From the NCBI GenBank assembly GCA_029204225.1, contig CM055096.1, forward strand, positions 36,450,954-36,514,953: a stretch of DNA of 64,000 bases. The letters are read 5' to 3'. The notes under the pieces were generated by a model. The model searched no databases, was not told the origin of the DNA, and saw only the letters and a program-made list of their open reading frames with translations. This DNA comes from Diphasiastrum complanatum. Lineage: Eukaryota; Streptophyta; Lycopodiopsida; Lycopodiales; Lycopodiaceae. Shown one piece after another: positions 47,189-55,367 of the stretch; positions within the stretch are counted from its first letter, which is position 1; each line of letters begins with the position of its first letter. The translations under genes and the position numbers were made by a program.

Positions 47189-49965
47189 CTTAACATATCA
47201 GCTGAATGATGCAGAGGAAGGTCATAAATCGGCCCCTTGCAGGCACTCGCAGGAGGGGAATTACACTGGATGAGGACAACCTCTTGGAGAGGGAACTCTT
47301 GATGGATCAGAAAGAGTGTGCAGAACATGTTATGCTTGTTGACCTTGGTCGAAATGATGTGGGCAAGGTAAGACTTGTCCTGTTCTGATTCAACATCCTC
47401 ATGTCAGTCTTTCAACGTCTGTTTTGGTCTTGGCTTGTTTGGCTACATGTCATTGGGATATGTGGGCATAGCTTCTCTCTATGTCAATTCATATCTCCAT
47501 GTTTGCTGCTCTTTCTCCTGAACATGCTTGAATGATTCGATACCAAAGAATTATCCAACAACAAGAGCCTGCTGTGCTATATTTCCCTCAAATAATTGCC
47601 CAAAAACTTGAGAAATGGATATAATAACAATATAACATCATAAAAATGGGATGTGAGTCGGGATATTGTAGCATGTGGCTCAGGCTATGCATGATAGAGA
47701 AGGCTTTGCGAATGGGCTTCATGATGTTAAAGGTTGCACACCTTTTCTTCTATGTCCTGATACTATCCTATACTTAGCATTTGACATATTTTCTGTTTGA
47801 GATCAGCATCCAAAGTTTCTTTAGCTGGTTGGAGCTAATTGTTTCTATGTAATGGTGCTCCTTTTCCACCGGCTACCTTTCCAGGTTTAGTTTCAAGATC
47901 AATTGATGATTTGTAGTTATCTTTAGATTTATATCAGCAAGCAGGGGTATTATTTCATTTAGCTTTGCTCTTCAGTGCTTGCACCTCATCATAACTGAGT
48001 TTGCCTTCCCCTTGCAAAGACGTGAAAAACTCAAAATATTGCCGTCTATATTAACACTAACAATCTGAGCAGAGGTGTCCTAAAATATGGGCTGTGCTAT
48101 GCATGTACTTGATAGTCCAAGATTTTGTAGCTGGACTCCACAGTGTCGAAGATTGCTCAATACTTTGTGTATTAGACTTAGCATCAATGTAGTAAGTATC
48201 ACGAAAATGAAGATTAAACTGTAGATCTTTGTGTGATCATTTTGGAGCAGGTTTCTAAAGCAGGGACAGTGACAGTTGATAAATTTATGGAAGTGGAGCG
48301 CTACTCGCATGTTATGCATATCAGTTCAACAGTATGTAGCCATTAATGTGGAGCTTCAGATTGAAGCACAAGCTTGTTTTAACATGTTTTTATTGCAGTG
48401 GTTTTGATACCCAGATTCTTTTGCTATTTTTCTTGGTAAAGGTTACTGGAGAGTTACTGGATGAATTGACTGGCTGGGATGCACTTCGTGCAGCTTTACC
48501 TGTAGGAACAGTTAGCGGGGCTCCAAAGGTGACAAAAGCTGACCTACTTTACCTTTTTCGTAGCCTTTCTTGGAGTTTCCAGTGGTTTCAGATTTGTTGG
48601 GTGCTTAGTAATCTGATTGCTTGCCATACTTTTGTGACTGATGTTCTTATTATGTGGTTGACTATAGTAGCTGACAACATAGATATGCCTAGCTGTGAAT
48701 TTGTGAATTTATTTATGCCCATCCTAGACTGTGTTACAACTGCAGTTTTGGAGAATGTGTTTGTGGAAGTTTCTCCAACTGAGGAAAGAATCCATGGAAA
48801 TGTTATGAAGAAACATTTTCGCAGCACTTGGAAAAAATTTATCTCGTGGAGAAATTTTTTTGCCCATAATGGAAGGCCTGTCGTCTGTTTGAAGGCCAAA
48901 TGAGACATATTTTACACTTTCCAAGTCTCTTATTCACTTTGATGTAAACATAAATTTTGTATCTTGCACTCTTAACAGCCATGAAATGGGTTTCCTTATT
49001 TTTTGGAACCTGTTTGAAACCTTGACATTTCAAATGTCCATTTCTTCTTGCTTTTTTGTGCTCCATCTGGCTCGAAGGGTCCTTAAAGTGGTCAAAGGGG
49101 CCCAATAGTGGGCCAACAGGCCCTTTCTTCATGAATTATGGATCGTAATGAGATGAAACCTTCTAGTCACGAAGGACGATGGCTGTTGTTTGTCATAATT
49201 TAGATTGATTCATAATTTAGATTTCACATGCTCAGTCATGCAGGTTATCAACATATTGGAACCTCTGCCACTTGAATTAGCATTCCTATGGGTCAAAAGC
49301 CGAAAGAAACCTAAAAATAGTCAGGTCACATTTGAAAGTTTTCAAACATTTGAAGAGTGGTTGTAAATCAAACGTCTGATCGCTAAGTTGCTTGCAGTAT
49401 AAATAGCTTTCTCTTTCTCTTCCTCTTCCACATGTAAAATTGCAATTACTTTGTGCTAGTTTAATTTTGTGATGATGTAGTGTTGCCCAGTTTCTTATAT
49501 CCCATTTCACAGTTATTGTTTCCTATTTCTTGAGATCCATTGTTTTCTTGGACTGGGACTTTTACCAAAACTGTCAAGAATTGATTGTTTTGTTTACAGG
49601 TGAGGGCAATGCAACTTATAGATCAATTAGAGCCAACTCGGCGCGGCCCCTATAGTGGTGGTATTGGTGCTATTTCTTTTGATGGAGATATGGATATTGC
49701 TCTAGCCCTGCGGACCATGGTCTTTCCTACTTTTGCTCGTTACAACACTTTGTACTTGCACAATGGTTCTTCAGTTCGGCGTGAATGGATTGTTCACCTC
49801 CAGACAGGAGCAGGGATTGTCGCTGATAGCAACCCTGATGATGAATACAAAGAATGCGTTAATAAAGCTGCTGGGCTAGGTAGAGCAATCGATTTGGCGG
49901 AGGCAGCATTCACTCAAAGAGATGTGTACAAAATCCCCACAAATGAAGTACATAAAAAGATGTAA
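29262..49965 (+). CDS. ASA: Anthranilate synthase alpha subunit (component I), 3' half of the gene
   Basis: Five coding exons (29262-29318, 47215-47367, 48251-48331, 48442-48528, 49600-49965) encode the C-terminal two thirds of a chorismate-binding domain. The enzyme converts chorismate and glutamine-derived ammonia to anthranilate, the first step of tryptophan synthesis, in the plastid, together with a glutamine amidotransferase beta subunit. Conserved motifs in order are [62 protein letters not shown]-like [13 protein letters not shown], and [14 protein letters not shown]. All four exon joins are phase 0 with GT-AG borders and there is no stop or frameshift, so it looks functional. The 5' exons, including the transit peptide and feedback-inhibition region, lie left of the window. 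Isochorismate synthase and aminodeoxychorismate synthase are less likely because [11 protein letters not shown] and the SGAPK context are typical of this subunit. Confidence 0.95.
29319..30479 (+). other. Host part of the 17.9-kb intron, left side
   Basis: AT-rich unique-looking sequence without genes or recognised repeats. The short open frame at 29693-29878 has no support. Confidence 0.55.
31165..31347 (-). pseudogene. hAT transposase acidic C-terminus (hAT-D)
   Basis: On the minus strand, a Ser/Glu/Asp-rich tail ([20 protein letters not shown], then a DDDDDEEEE run) ends in a stop and a basic stretch. The same type of tail closes the other hAT genes here. hAT-C inserted just upstream of it (target duplication CTTTAAAT at 31348-31355). 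Confidence 0.55.
31356..31466 (+). repeat. Left terminal region of hAT-C with TTCGAA/CGCGG palindromes
   Basis: Terminal inverted repeat, then GAACCGCG repeats and CGCGGTTCGAACC. It is the counterpart of the right-end repeats at 43170-43275. Confidence 0.65.
31514..31527 (-). other. H1 3' stem-loop
   Basis: ATGCC-AAAA-GGCGT on the plus strand (one non-Watson-Crick pair), at the same position as in the LINE copies. Confidence 0.6.
31670..32633 (-). pseudogene. LINE ORF1 (H1): Pro/Ser-rich N-terminus, coiled coil, RRM-like domain
   Basis: It starts MPHRKGA at 32633. The N-terminal variable part has [11 protein letters not shown] and IPLTPDTP. A frame break with a stop at 32346-32348 lies exactly where H2 also has a stop. 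A coiled-coil segment follows ([19 protein letters not shown] and [12 protein letters not shown], about 32130-32300). Then come the RRM-like core starting [11 protein letters not shown] (about 32030) and a C-terminal part ([19 protein letters not shown], about 31740-31850) that aligns with the end of LINE-E ORF1 (FIYMDGDLT). No CCHC knuckle is seen. ORF1 protein normally coats element RNA. At least two frameshifts (32346 and about 31890) make this copy non-functional. Confidence 0.75.
32894..32983 (+). repeat. (GA)n microsatellite, LINE tail/junction 4
   Basis: 90 bp of perfect GA between the 3' end of LINE-E and the 5' end of H1. Confidence 0.95.
33013..33026 (-). other. LINE-E 3' stem-loop
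   Basis: GTACC-CAAA-GGTAC. Compared with LINE-D, the third pair is changed on both sides (A-T for G-C), which preserves the stem. Confidence 0.7.
33200..36678 (-). pseudogene. LINE ORF2: endonuclease and reverse transcriptase (LINE-E)
   Basis: The N-terminal apurinic-type endonuclease (EEP) starts [11 protein letters not shown] at 36678, with LLAETH (catalytic Glu), a TAG stop at about 36257, then GHFNAR where GDFN is expected, and a C-terminal SDHSLLHL motif near 35910. A linker follows, then RT with NYHTIMIGH, the intact catalytic YADD at about 34590-34605, [12 protein letters not shown] and YTYLGV. The C-terminal finger (CQLC...H) at about 33600-33630 has its last Cys replaced by Tyr. A Ser/Arg-rich tail ends near 33200. 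The protein would nick DNA and prime reverse transcription there. Several stops and frame changes (about 36257, 34960, 34750-34520, 33680) inactivate it. Confidence 0.85.
36727..37729 (-). pseudogene. LINE ORF1 (LINE-E)
   Basis: It starts MAPKKKGGA at 37729. The Pro-rich N-terminus (residues about 1-75) is followed by a long heptad-repeat region ([34 protein letters not shown]), with a one-base frameshift near 37285 inside it, after which the coiled coil continues ([23 protein letters not shown]). The RRM-like domain begins [12 protein letters not shown] (about 37075) with [11 protein letters not shown], and the C-terminal domain has [11 protein letters not shown]. The layout coiled coil, RRM and C-terminal domain without a zinc knuckle resembles the Transposase_22-type ORF1 of animal and algal L1 elements. 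That is a family-level inference from motif order. Confidence 0.75.
38011..38083 (+). repeat. (GA)n microsatellite, LINE tail/junction 5
   Basis: 73 bp of perfect GA between the 3' end of LINE-F and the 5' end of LINE-E. Confidence 0.95.
38105..38118 (-). other. LINE-F 3' stem-loop
   Basis: GCACC-CGTG-GGTGC. The second and third pairs differ from LINE-D on both strands of the stem (C-G for T-A, A-T for G-C), so pairing is conserved while sequence is not. Confidence 0.7.
38505..41176 (-). pseudogene. LINE ORF2 reverse transcriptase (LINE-F)
   Basis: RT blocks are [12 protein letters not shown] and [19 protein letters not shown] (40877-41176), then a long open stretch 39773-40780 with [38 protein letters not shown], the intact catalytic YADD (about 40435-40455) and [11 protein letters not shown]. 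The thumb and connection region is present twice because of the internal duplication. The C-terminal region near 38540-38770 retains the YYEIRGRD motif after a decayed finger. The 335-residue open stretch suggests recent decay. Truncation removes the endonuclease and ORF1. Confidence 0.85.
38784..40254 (-). repeat. Tandem duplication inside LINE-F
   Basis: Two direct copies of about 735 bp (38784-39519, 39520-40254), diverged by several percent by eye. The junction at 39518-39522 shows short homology (AAGAGG). Confidence 0.8.
41231..41329 (+). repeat. (GA)n followed by (GTGA)n
   Basis: 77 bp of GA (41231-41307), then five or so GTGA units to 41329, directly before the hAT-C start context GCCACCATGCC. 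This is probably what remains of the original microsatellite target of the LINE array in hAT-C. Confidence 0.85.
41335..42183 (+). pseudogene. hAT-C BED-finger protein with acidic tail (transposase core deleted)
   Basis: It starts [15 protein letters not shown] at 41335 in a good context. The BED zinc finger [24 protein letters not shown] (about 41410-41490) is the DNA-binding domain. The exon ends near 41590-41628. After an intron a Pro-rich segment (41713-41945) leads, with a frame change near 41940, into the acidic tail ([19 protein letters not shown]) ending at 42183. DUF659 and the dimerisation domain are absent compared with hAT-A, so it cannot catalyse transposition. If expressed, it could still bind transposon ends and compete with transposase; that is speculation. 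Confidence 0.7.
42310..43275 (+). repeat. hAT-C 3' region and right terminus
   Basis: Non-coding, closely similar to 27800-28739 of hAT-A. It ends with GGTTCGAACC palindromes and the inverted repeat GGTGTAACCTTG. Confidence 0.75.
43284..43859 (-). other. hAT-D non-coding remnant
   Basis: Sequence rich in AAGT/TTCAAG repeats, without a supported frame. Part of it (43486-43674 on the minus strand) resembles a short exon of the hAT C-terminal half, but I cannot confirm this. Confidence 0.35.
43860..44073 (-). pseudogene. hAT dimerisation domain (hAT-D)
   Basis: Minus-strand translation gives [15 protein letters not shown] followed by [21 protein letters not shown], aligning with the hAT-A motif at 26890-27040. 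One or two substitutions create stops. Its upstream side is cut by the LTR fragment at 44074. Confidence 0.65.
44074..44511 (+). mobile_element. LTR of the G3 family (single LTR remnant)
   Basis: 438 bp starting AGTTATGGACTCGG and ending CATAACT, clearly homologous to the G3 LTRs (51989-52406 and 57244-57661) in the opposite orientation. It is followed by TGGTAT, the first bases of a primer-binding site, and no flanking duplication is seen. It is therefore better explained as an element deleted after its 5' LTR than as a solo LTR. Confidence 0.75.
44565..44811 (-). pseudogene. hAT BED-finger fragment (hAT-D)
   Basis: The minus-strand frame contains [31 protein letters not shown], a BED finger like that of hAT-C, followed by an Ala/Pro-rich linker. 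At 44811 it passes directly into LINE-G RT sequence; the junction is unexplained. Confidence 0.7.
44812..47030 (-). mobile_element. LINE-G: old, degenerate LINE (endonuclease to mid-RT)
   Basis: Minus-strand order: endonuclease remnants (46080-47030, with GDFNAH at 46732-46749 and a STxxxLTxxxR-like HNVVDYRV-type stretch near 46370-46410), a stretch of about 580 bp without LINE similarity (45500-46080), then linker and RT start (44812-45480: [65 protein letters not shown]). It stops at a fusion with the hAT-D BED finger. The 3' half and tail are missing. Confidence 0.7.
45485..46080. other. Unassigned insertion in LINE-G
   Basis: Begins with an inverted repeat (TCCCGATTC...GAATCGGGA) and GAATCG-type motifs resembling the left end of hAT-D. 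No coding potential. It may be the right terminus of hAT-D or a small separate element. Confidence 0.35.
47156..47186 (+). repeat. (GA)15 tract 28 bp upstream of a splice acceptor
   Basis: 31 nt of GA in the intron just before CTCTTAACATATCAGCTG and the acceptor of exon b (47215). It occupies the place where a pyrimidine-rich tract is expected. Confidence 0.85.
47215..47367 (+). CDS. ASA: Anthranilate synthase exon b
   Basis: 51 codons: [11 protein letters not shown], then [19 protein letters not shown] and LGRNDVGK. The chorismate-domain Glu of the AEH motif is present. Flanked by GATGCAG and GTAAGA; phase 0 at both ends. Confidence 0.95.
48251..48331 (+). CDS. ASA: Anthranilate synthase exon c
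   Basis: 27 codons: [18 protein letters not shown] then SHVMHISST, with the His of the conserved SHVMH motif. Flanked by GAGCAG and GTATGT. Confidence 0.95.
48442..48528 (+). CDS. ASA: Anthranilate synthase exon d
   Basis: 29 codons: [19 protein letters not shown] then [10 protein letters not shown]. The acceptor is TAAAG and the donor GTGACA, a weaker donor than the others. The open frame running on to 48903 is intron. Confidence 0.93.
49600..49965 (+). CDS. ASA: Anthranilate synthase terminal exon e
   Basis: 121 codons plus [74 protein letters not shown], ending in a short variable tail ([10 protein letters not shown]). Acceptor TTTACAG. The variable tail runs past the usual end of the conserved domain. 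Confidence 0.95.
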   Translation: MRAMQLIDQLEPTRRGPYSGGIGAISFDGDMDIALALRTMVFPTFARYNTLYLHNGSSVRREWIVHLQTGAGIVADSNPDDEYKECVNKAAGLGRAIDLAEAAFTQRDVYKIPTNEVHKKM

Positions 49966-50004
49966 TTAACCTGAAAGGCTGGGTTTGAATATTATTGTCA
50001 TTTA

Positions 50005-50196
50005 CTAATGAATCGAGAATGCAACTTCTTGCTTCATTTTTCCAGTTTTAATGTCTAGCATCTTCTGCTTACAGTTTCTTGCAAAGTGACCTGGTTTCTC
50101 ACAATAGAAACAGGTTTTTTTGCTCATGTCAACTGTATTTGAACTGCTCCCACTTTTCTTCTTGAATCTGTCCTGCTTTCTTGTAAAGAAAGTCAA
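50005..50196 (-). pseudogene. Ty1/copia gag fragment with CCHC knuckle
   Basis: The minus-strand frame contains CFYCEKPGHFARNC (CX2CX4HX4C) with flanking basic residues (RKQDRFKKKSGS), typical of copia gag C-termini. No other part of the element is seen nearby. Confidence 0.7.
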
Positions 50197-50751
50197 TTAT
50201 CAATTTTGTAGGTGCTTGGCATGTTCTGCTACTGTAGAATGTAGGAACCATAGTTTATGTAGAGCAGAATTATTTTTGGCATTCCTTGGTACATCTAACA
50301 AGAATAACAAAGACATGATTGATTTGAGGCTGATTCATGGTACTAGTTTCAAGCATAATTTTTCACAGGACTAGTTCTGCATATTTTTTAGGATTTTGGT
50401 ACCTCCAAAATGCTGTTATGTATCTAATACTTCTCATATGATAGCTCTCGATTTCTTTAAAGAGTTATGTTGAGAACACAAATAAGAGGTGCTAAACTTC
50501 ATCAGCATCTGGTATGCCAGCTAGATGCTTGGATCCATATCTCAGGCCTTATCATAGCTCACATCCTCATGTTCATGCTTGAGTTGAAAGCTTTCAAATG
50601 AGTTGTATTCTCATTGTTGGCCTTGCAAGGATGCCGTACATGTTGCAAGAGTCTCCCCACCTATAAACACCATGAAAAGTCTCCCATTTTCATTCTGAAA
50701 CTCTCAAAAAACTCTCGTAACCATTTCCAGAATCATCAAAAACGTCAATGG

Positions 50752-50876
50752 TACTCCCTCTGCATACGTCTAGTTAAGAACATCTATGAGAGTTGTGCCC
50801 TCTTGTACATGTGATTGCAAGAGTGAAGAGTCCTCAGATTTGCACACTTCAACATCACCTCCAGCTCGCATGCTAT
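50752..50876 (+). repeat. Copy 1 of a 125-bp dispersed duplication
   Basis: Starts CCCTCTGCATACGTCTAG and is nearly identical to 58737-58861 (about four mismatches by eye). The two copies lie on either side of G3 and H2. Confidence 0.75.
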
Positions 50877-51777
50877 AATTGCCGACCATTCCCAATGAAG
50901 TGTTTCAGATCCCTAACATATGCAATTAATACGTGCTCATATTTTTAACAATCATCAACTGAGAATCTCAGTGTCCAGATTATATAGCACAAGCAAACAC
51001 ACTACTTGAGAAAGAGAAATGCAGGAATACAAATGAGAAAATCGTATAACATCGCACATCTAGAATTTCAGTAGGATAGCCATGGAAGCCCGAAAGGAGC
51101 AAGAAGGTGAAGCGGATAGTTTGCAGCTTAGTAGGTACTCAGCAGACCCACATGTTGCTATACAACTGTGGAAGGATAACACCAGCATCTAATCACCTCT
51201 GCAAATATGTTAGTTCCATAACATAATTCGAAAAAGAAACAGGGTAAAACAGGACAATATGTTGCAACAGGCTTTTACAGTCAGATGATATCTTCTGTGG
51301 GCATCGAGGAATCAGACCCACACTATGAATGTGGATCTATTCATTTATGGTTTCATTTGTATTTAAGCTCGTGTAATAAGAGCGTATGATCTCTCAATGA
51401 GTGGTAAACATCTGTCCAATACATAGGATCCATCAATCAGATATATAATCTGAAATTGGATGCCTCTGTATGATAATTTTTTTTGTCAGATTGGAGGATG
51501 CCCCCTGGTTGTGCAATCCAAATGCAAAATGTGTTTTCATGCACTCCAATTTGTACATTGAAGTATGAAAGTTAGACAGTACATGCAGGCAATAATTGGG
51601 TATAATAATCTAGTGGTATTTGATTATCTCTTATGTCGCAAGCTAGTGTGCTAGTTAATCAAGAGTTTTCTACTATGCTAAACAGAATTAATTTCTGTGA
51701 CGAGCCAAACTAATTTGCTAAACAATACTTGGTGGCCATGACATGACTTATAAGCTAAATAAATGATTATTTGACTG

Positions 51778-51780
<3 letters not shown>

Positions 51781-51819
<39 letters not shown>
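51781..51819 (+). repeat. (TC)n microsatellite
   Basis: 39 nt of TC with no LINE end beside it: a plain microsatellite of the type used as LINE target. Confidence 0.9.
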
Positions 51820-51823
<4 letters not shown>

Positions 51824-51988
51824 TTCCATTTATTGCTAACTTTTCACCACTTCAGGGATTTCTCAGACTTTCCTTTTCATTTTTAAGCTACAAAGCTCTA
51901 ATTCTAATTTCGGATTTTACAGCAATTGTATTCACTTGATTATTTCTAGCACAATGTGGGAGCCAGCGTCAACAATAAATACCATTTG

Positions 51989-52406
51989 AGTTACGAATAG
52001 AGCCACAGCTGATCTAGAATTAAGTTATGAAAGCATCATATAAGCAAGACTTAACCCTAGAAAGCAGGAAAGAGAGAGATTAAGGAGGCTAAAGAGAGAG
52101 ATCAATATCATTAGCTGAATGACAAATGACACAGTTTCCCTACTTATAGCCAAGAGGAAGCCATAAAAAAAAGCTTCCAGTGGCTAGGGCCCAACTGGGA
52201 GGGATAATAGTGCGCCCTCCAAGAAGGCCCCCACTCTCCAGTAATATGTCCAAATGGCCTAATAATGAATAATAAGGCCAAAGGCCAACCATATAGTTTG
52301 AATATCACTAATGAATAAAAAAAGGCCCAAGGCCTGCTTATGCATAAATTAAAGTAACTGTAAATGTAAATGGACGCGACGAATGTAATGAGCCGAGTCC
52401 ATAACT
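51989..52406 (-). repeat. 3' LTR of G3
   Basis: 418 bp, homologous to 57244-57661. On the minus strand it starts AGTTATGGACTC and ends TTCGTAACT. Confidence 0.9.
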
Positions 52407-52409
52407 CTC

Positions 52410-53528
52410 CCCGACACAAAAAAAAGACCCAATTGTCGAAAAGATAACCGGATCAAGTAGCAGCAAGCCCTGGTGCATCAACAGCTAGAGGAAGAGGCTG
52501 TAAATGAGAACTGGCACGGGTAATAAGCTCTCAAGCACTTGATAGAAAAGTTGCAAGTGTGACAGGTGTATCCTCAGGAGGAAGAGGAATGCCAGGTAAA
52601 AGAGGTGCATAGCCATGAGATAATAAAAATGGAGAGACACCTGTGCTGGTACTAACAGAGCTATTATAGCTATACTCTGCTAAACATAAATGCTGATCCC
52701 AATCCTTCCCTGAAGGAGTAAATAATCCTCAAGGATCCTATTAAGGACCTCAGACTGTCCATCAGAAGTAGAATGATAAGCAGAACCCATAAAAAGCTAA
52801 ACATCCAAAATACGCATAAGCTCTGTCCAGAATATAGATGTAAACTTACTATCCCGATCAGAAAGGATAGTACGAGGAAATCCATGCAGGCGGAAAATCT
52901 CTGATAGGAACAAACGTGCACACTGCTCTGCTGTGATAGTACTACGAACTGAGATAAAATGTGCCTGTTTCGAGAACCTGTCAACTACCACCATACATGA
53001 ATTGTGACCACGCTGGGTATGGGGAAGGCCAAGGATAAAGTCCATAGATATATCAGTCCACTGGCGATGAGGAATAGGCCAACTCTGGAGCAAACCAACA
53101 GATTTAGAACGGGAGTACTTATTACGAAGACAGAAAGGGCAGGTACGAATAAGTACAGCAAGCTCAGATCGAAGAGAGGGCCAATAGAAATGGTCTTTGA
53201 GACGAGCATAAGACTTCTGAAAACCAAAGTGACCCCCAACAGGAGAGGAATGAGCATCCGACAACAACTGGGAACAGATACCCAAAGAACTAGGGATACA
53301 AAGAGAATCATAATGATAAAGATGATTGTCAATAATGGAGTAAACCTGATGAGGACTGGACGAAACAGGTGGGGCAGAACTATAAACATCACGAAAATCA
53401 GAACATGTAAGGTATGCTGCAGGTAGAGCATCAAACCATGGAGGAATAGTAGAAACGAGTGTATTTAACAAAGCTGGAAGACGAAATAATGCATCAGCAG
53501 CAGTGTTAGCACGACCAGGACGATACAA
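52410..53528 (-). pseudogene. Integrase of G3, C-terminally shortened
   Basis: HHCC finger (DAHSSPVGGHFGFQKSY...CPFCLRNK, about 53130-53270), catalytic core with DISMDFILGLPHTQRG (first Asp), VVVDRFSKQAHFI and LSDRDSKFTSIFW (second Asp). A stop follows at 52797. The region beyond it still shows SAYHSTSDGQSEVLNR in frame (about 52735-52790), then similarity fades well before the expected C-terminal domain, leaving under 400 bp to the LTR. Either deletion or decay removed the C-terminal module and any chromodomain. Confidence 0.88.
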
Positions 53529-54167
53529 TATGGAGAAATCAAAAGACTGTAAAAACTACAACCAACGAAATTGACGATCACTAAGGTCACGTTGAGAAAA
53601 CAGATAACGTAAAGACTGGTGATCAGTAATAATGTCAAATGGGACTCGATACAGATAATGACGCCACTTCTTAAGAGCATAGATAATAGCAAGAAGCTCT
53701 TTCTCATGCACAGAATAACGTTGTTCATAAGAGCGAAGACGACGCGACTCATAAGCAATAATACATTGTGACTGGCGAAGTAAAGCACCCAAACCAACAT
53801 TACTAGCATCAATCTCAACAAGAAACTTCTGATCAAACTGTGGTAAACACATAACGGCAGCATCAACAACAGCACGACGAAGAGTATCAAACGCTGTCTG
53901 ACAATCAGGAGTCCACAGAAAAGTACTAGACTTCTTCAAAAGTGCATGAAGAGGAGCTGCGATAGTGGCAAAATGAGGAACTGGACGACGAAGGTGAGTG
54001 GCTAACCCAAGAAACATACGAACATGATGAATATCACTAGGTATAGGCCAATCCTGGATGGCCTGAACCTTATGAGGGTCCAGACGAATGTGACCATTAC
54101 AAATAAGAAAACCAAGAAACTCGATATCAGAAACAGCAAAAGAACATTTAGACAGCTTAGCAAATAA
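53529..54167 (-). pseudogene. RNase H region of G3
   Basis: Starts with the RT connection (MFLGLATHLRRPVPHF), then KFLVEIDASNVGLGALL, AYESRRLRSYEQRYSVHEKE and LLAIIYALKKWRHYLY, and ITDHQSLRYLFSQRDLSDRQ. A stop at about 53557 precedes YRPGRANTAADALFR. It degrades RNA in RNA-DNA hybrids during element replication. It is separated from RT by frame breaks near 54020-54170. Confidence 0.9.
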
Positions 54168-55364
54168 CTAGTGGTGTACAAGTAACTGAAAGACAGAGGA
54201 AAGATGGGCAACATGCTCAGCAAGAGACTGACTAAAAATAAGAATATCATCAAAATAAACCAAGACACAATGACCAAGAAGCGGACGTAAGATGTTAGTC
54301 ATCACATTCTGGAACGTAGGAGGGCCATTAGTAACACCAAAAGGAAGCACACAAAATTCATATAAACCAAGATGAGTACGGAAAGCAGTCTTATGTTCGT
54401 CAGAAGGGTGCATCTTGATTTGGTGATATCCAGAACGAAGGTCTATCTTGGAAAAGATTTTAGAGGTACCGAGCTGGTCAAAGAGGTCATCCATGTGTGG
54501 AATAGGGTACTGATTACGAATAGTCAACTTATTTAAAGCACGGTAATCAATACAAAGGCATTTGGTACCATCTTTCTTATTAATAAAGAGAACAGGAGCA
54601 CCAAAAGGGCTGTGACTAGGAACAATGAGACCCTGATCTAACAAGGCAGTAATATGGAGCTCAAGCTCATCATGCTCAGATCGAGACATACGATAAGGGG
54701 GACGGGAGGGAGGAGCAGAACCAGGACGCAAATGAATGTGATGGTTCACGTCACGTAATGGTGGTAGTGTCGTAGGTTCTGAAAAGACAAAAGCATACTG
54801 ATGTAATAAGTCAGAAATCACCTGAGGAACAGCTGCTGGTGTAGAAACTGGAGGAACTGGTACTGCCCATTGAACACATAATAAGGCAGCACAATGAGCC
54901 TTCGGCATGCTTCGAATAAACTGCTTCCCAGTAATCAATTGGAAGTCTCCCTGAGAATCAATGCCCACAAGTGAGTGTGTAACTGCATCATGTACAAATG
55001 TCAATGTCTGTTGTGTCAAGTCCAGTGTAACGACTCCAAGAGATGCAAACCAATCAGCACCAAGGATAAGATCATAACGCTCCATAGGAATAATGTAAAG
55101 ATTTGCCTGTCCAGAGAAATCTCCAATGCGGTATGGTAAACGCTGAAACATCTGAGAACTAGGAAAAGAATGAGAACTAGCAACCTCAACTGTGAGAGGC
55201 TGGGAAGCAGGAACATGTGAAGCACAGATCCGACTAGTGATATAACTGCTAATAAAAGAATGAGTGCTACCAGTATCAACTAAAACAATATACTCTCGAC
55301 CTGTAATACGCACACGTAACCGAATGGAGCGAGGACCAGGACGTCCTGTCCAAGTAGCATAGGC
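54168..55364 (-). pseudogene. Protease and reverse transcriptase of G3
   Basis: Protease active site VLVDTGSTHSFI (about 55245-55285) and LGADWF are intact. RT follows: [69 protein letters not shown] and the catalytic YFDD (about 54250-54262). The frame ends at a stop after LLVHH (54168). It is in the same frame as gag, separated by one TAG at about 55368-55370, so gag and pol may once have been one frame. Confidence 0.92.
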
Positions 55365-55367
55365 AAG

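Larger units (their letters stand above)
49966..51983 (+). other. 3' flank of the gene, no further gene supported
   Basis: Probable 3' UTR and intergenic sequence. It contains the copia gag remnant (50005-50196), a 125-bp segment also found at 58737-58861, and a (TC)n tract at 51781-51819. No other gene seen. Confidence 0.5.

Noticed and set aside
48346-48903. 185-codon open frame around exon d as a separate gene
   Set aside because: Only 48442-48528 is conserved; the remainder is intron read-through.
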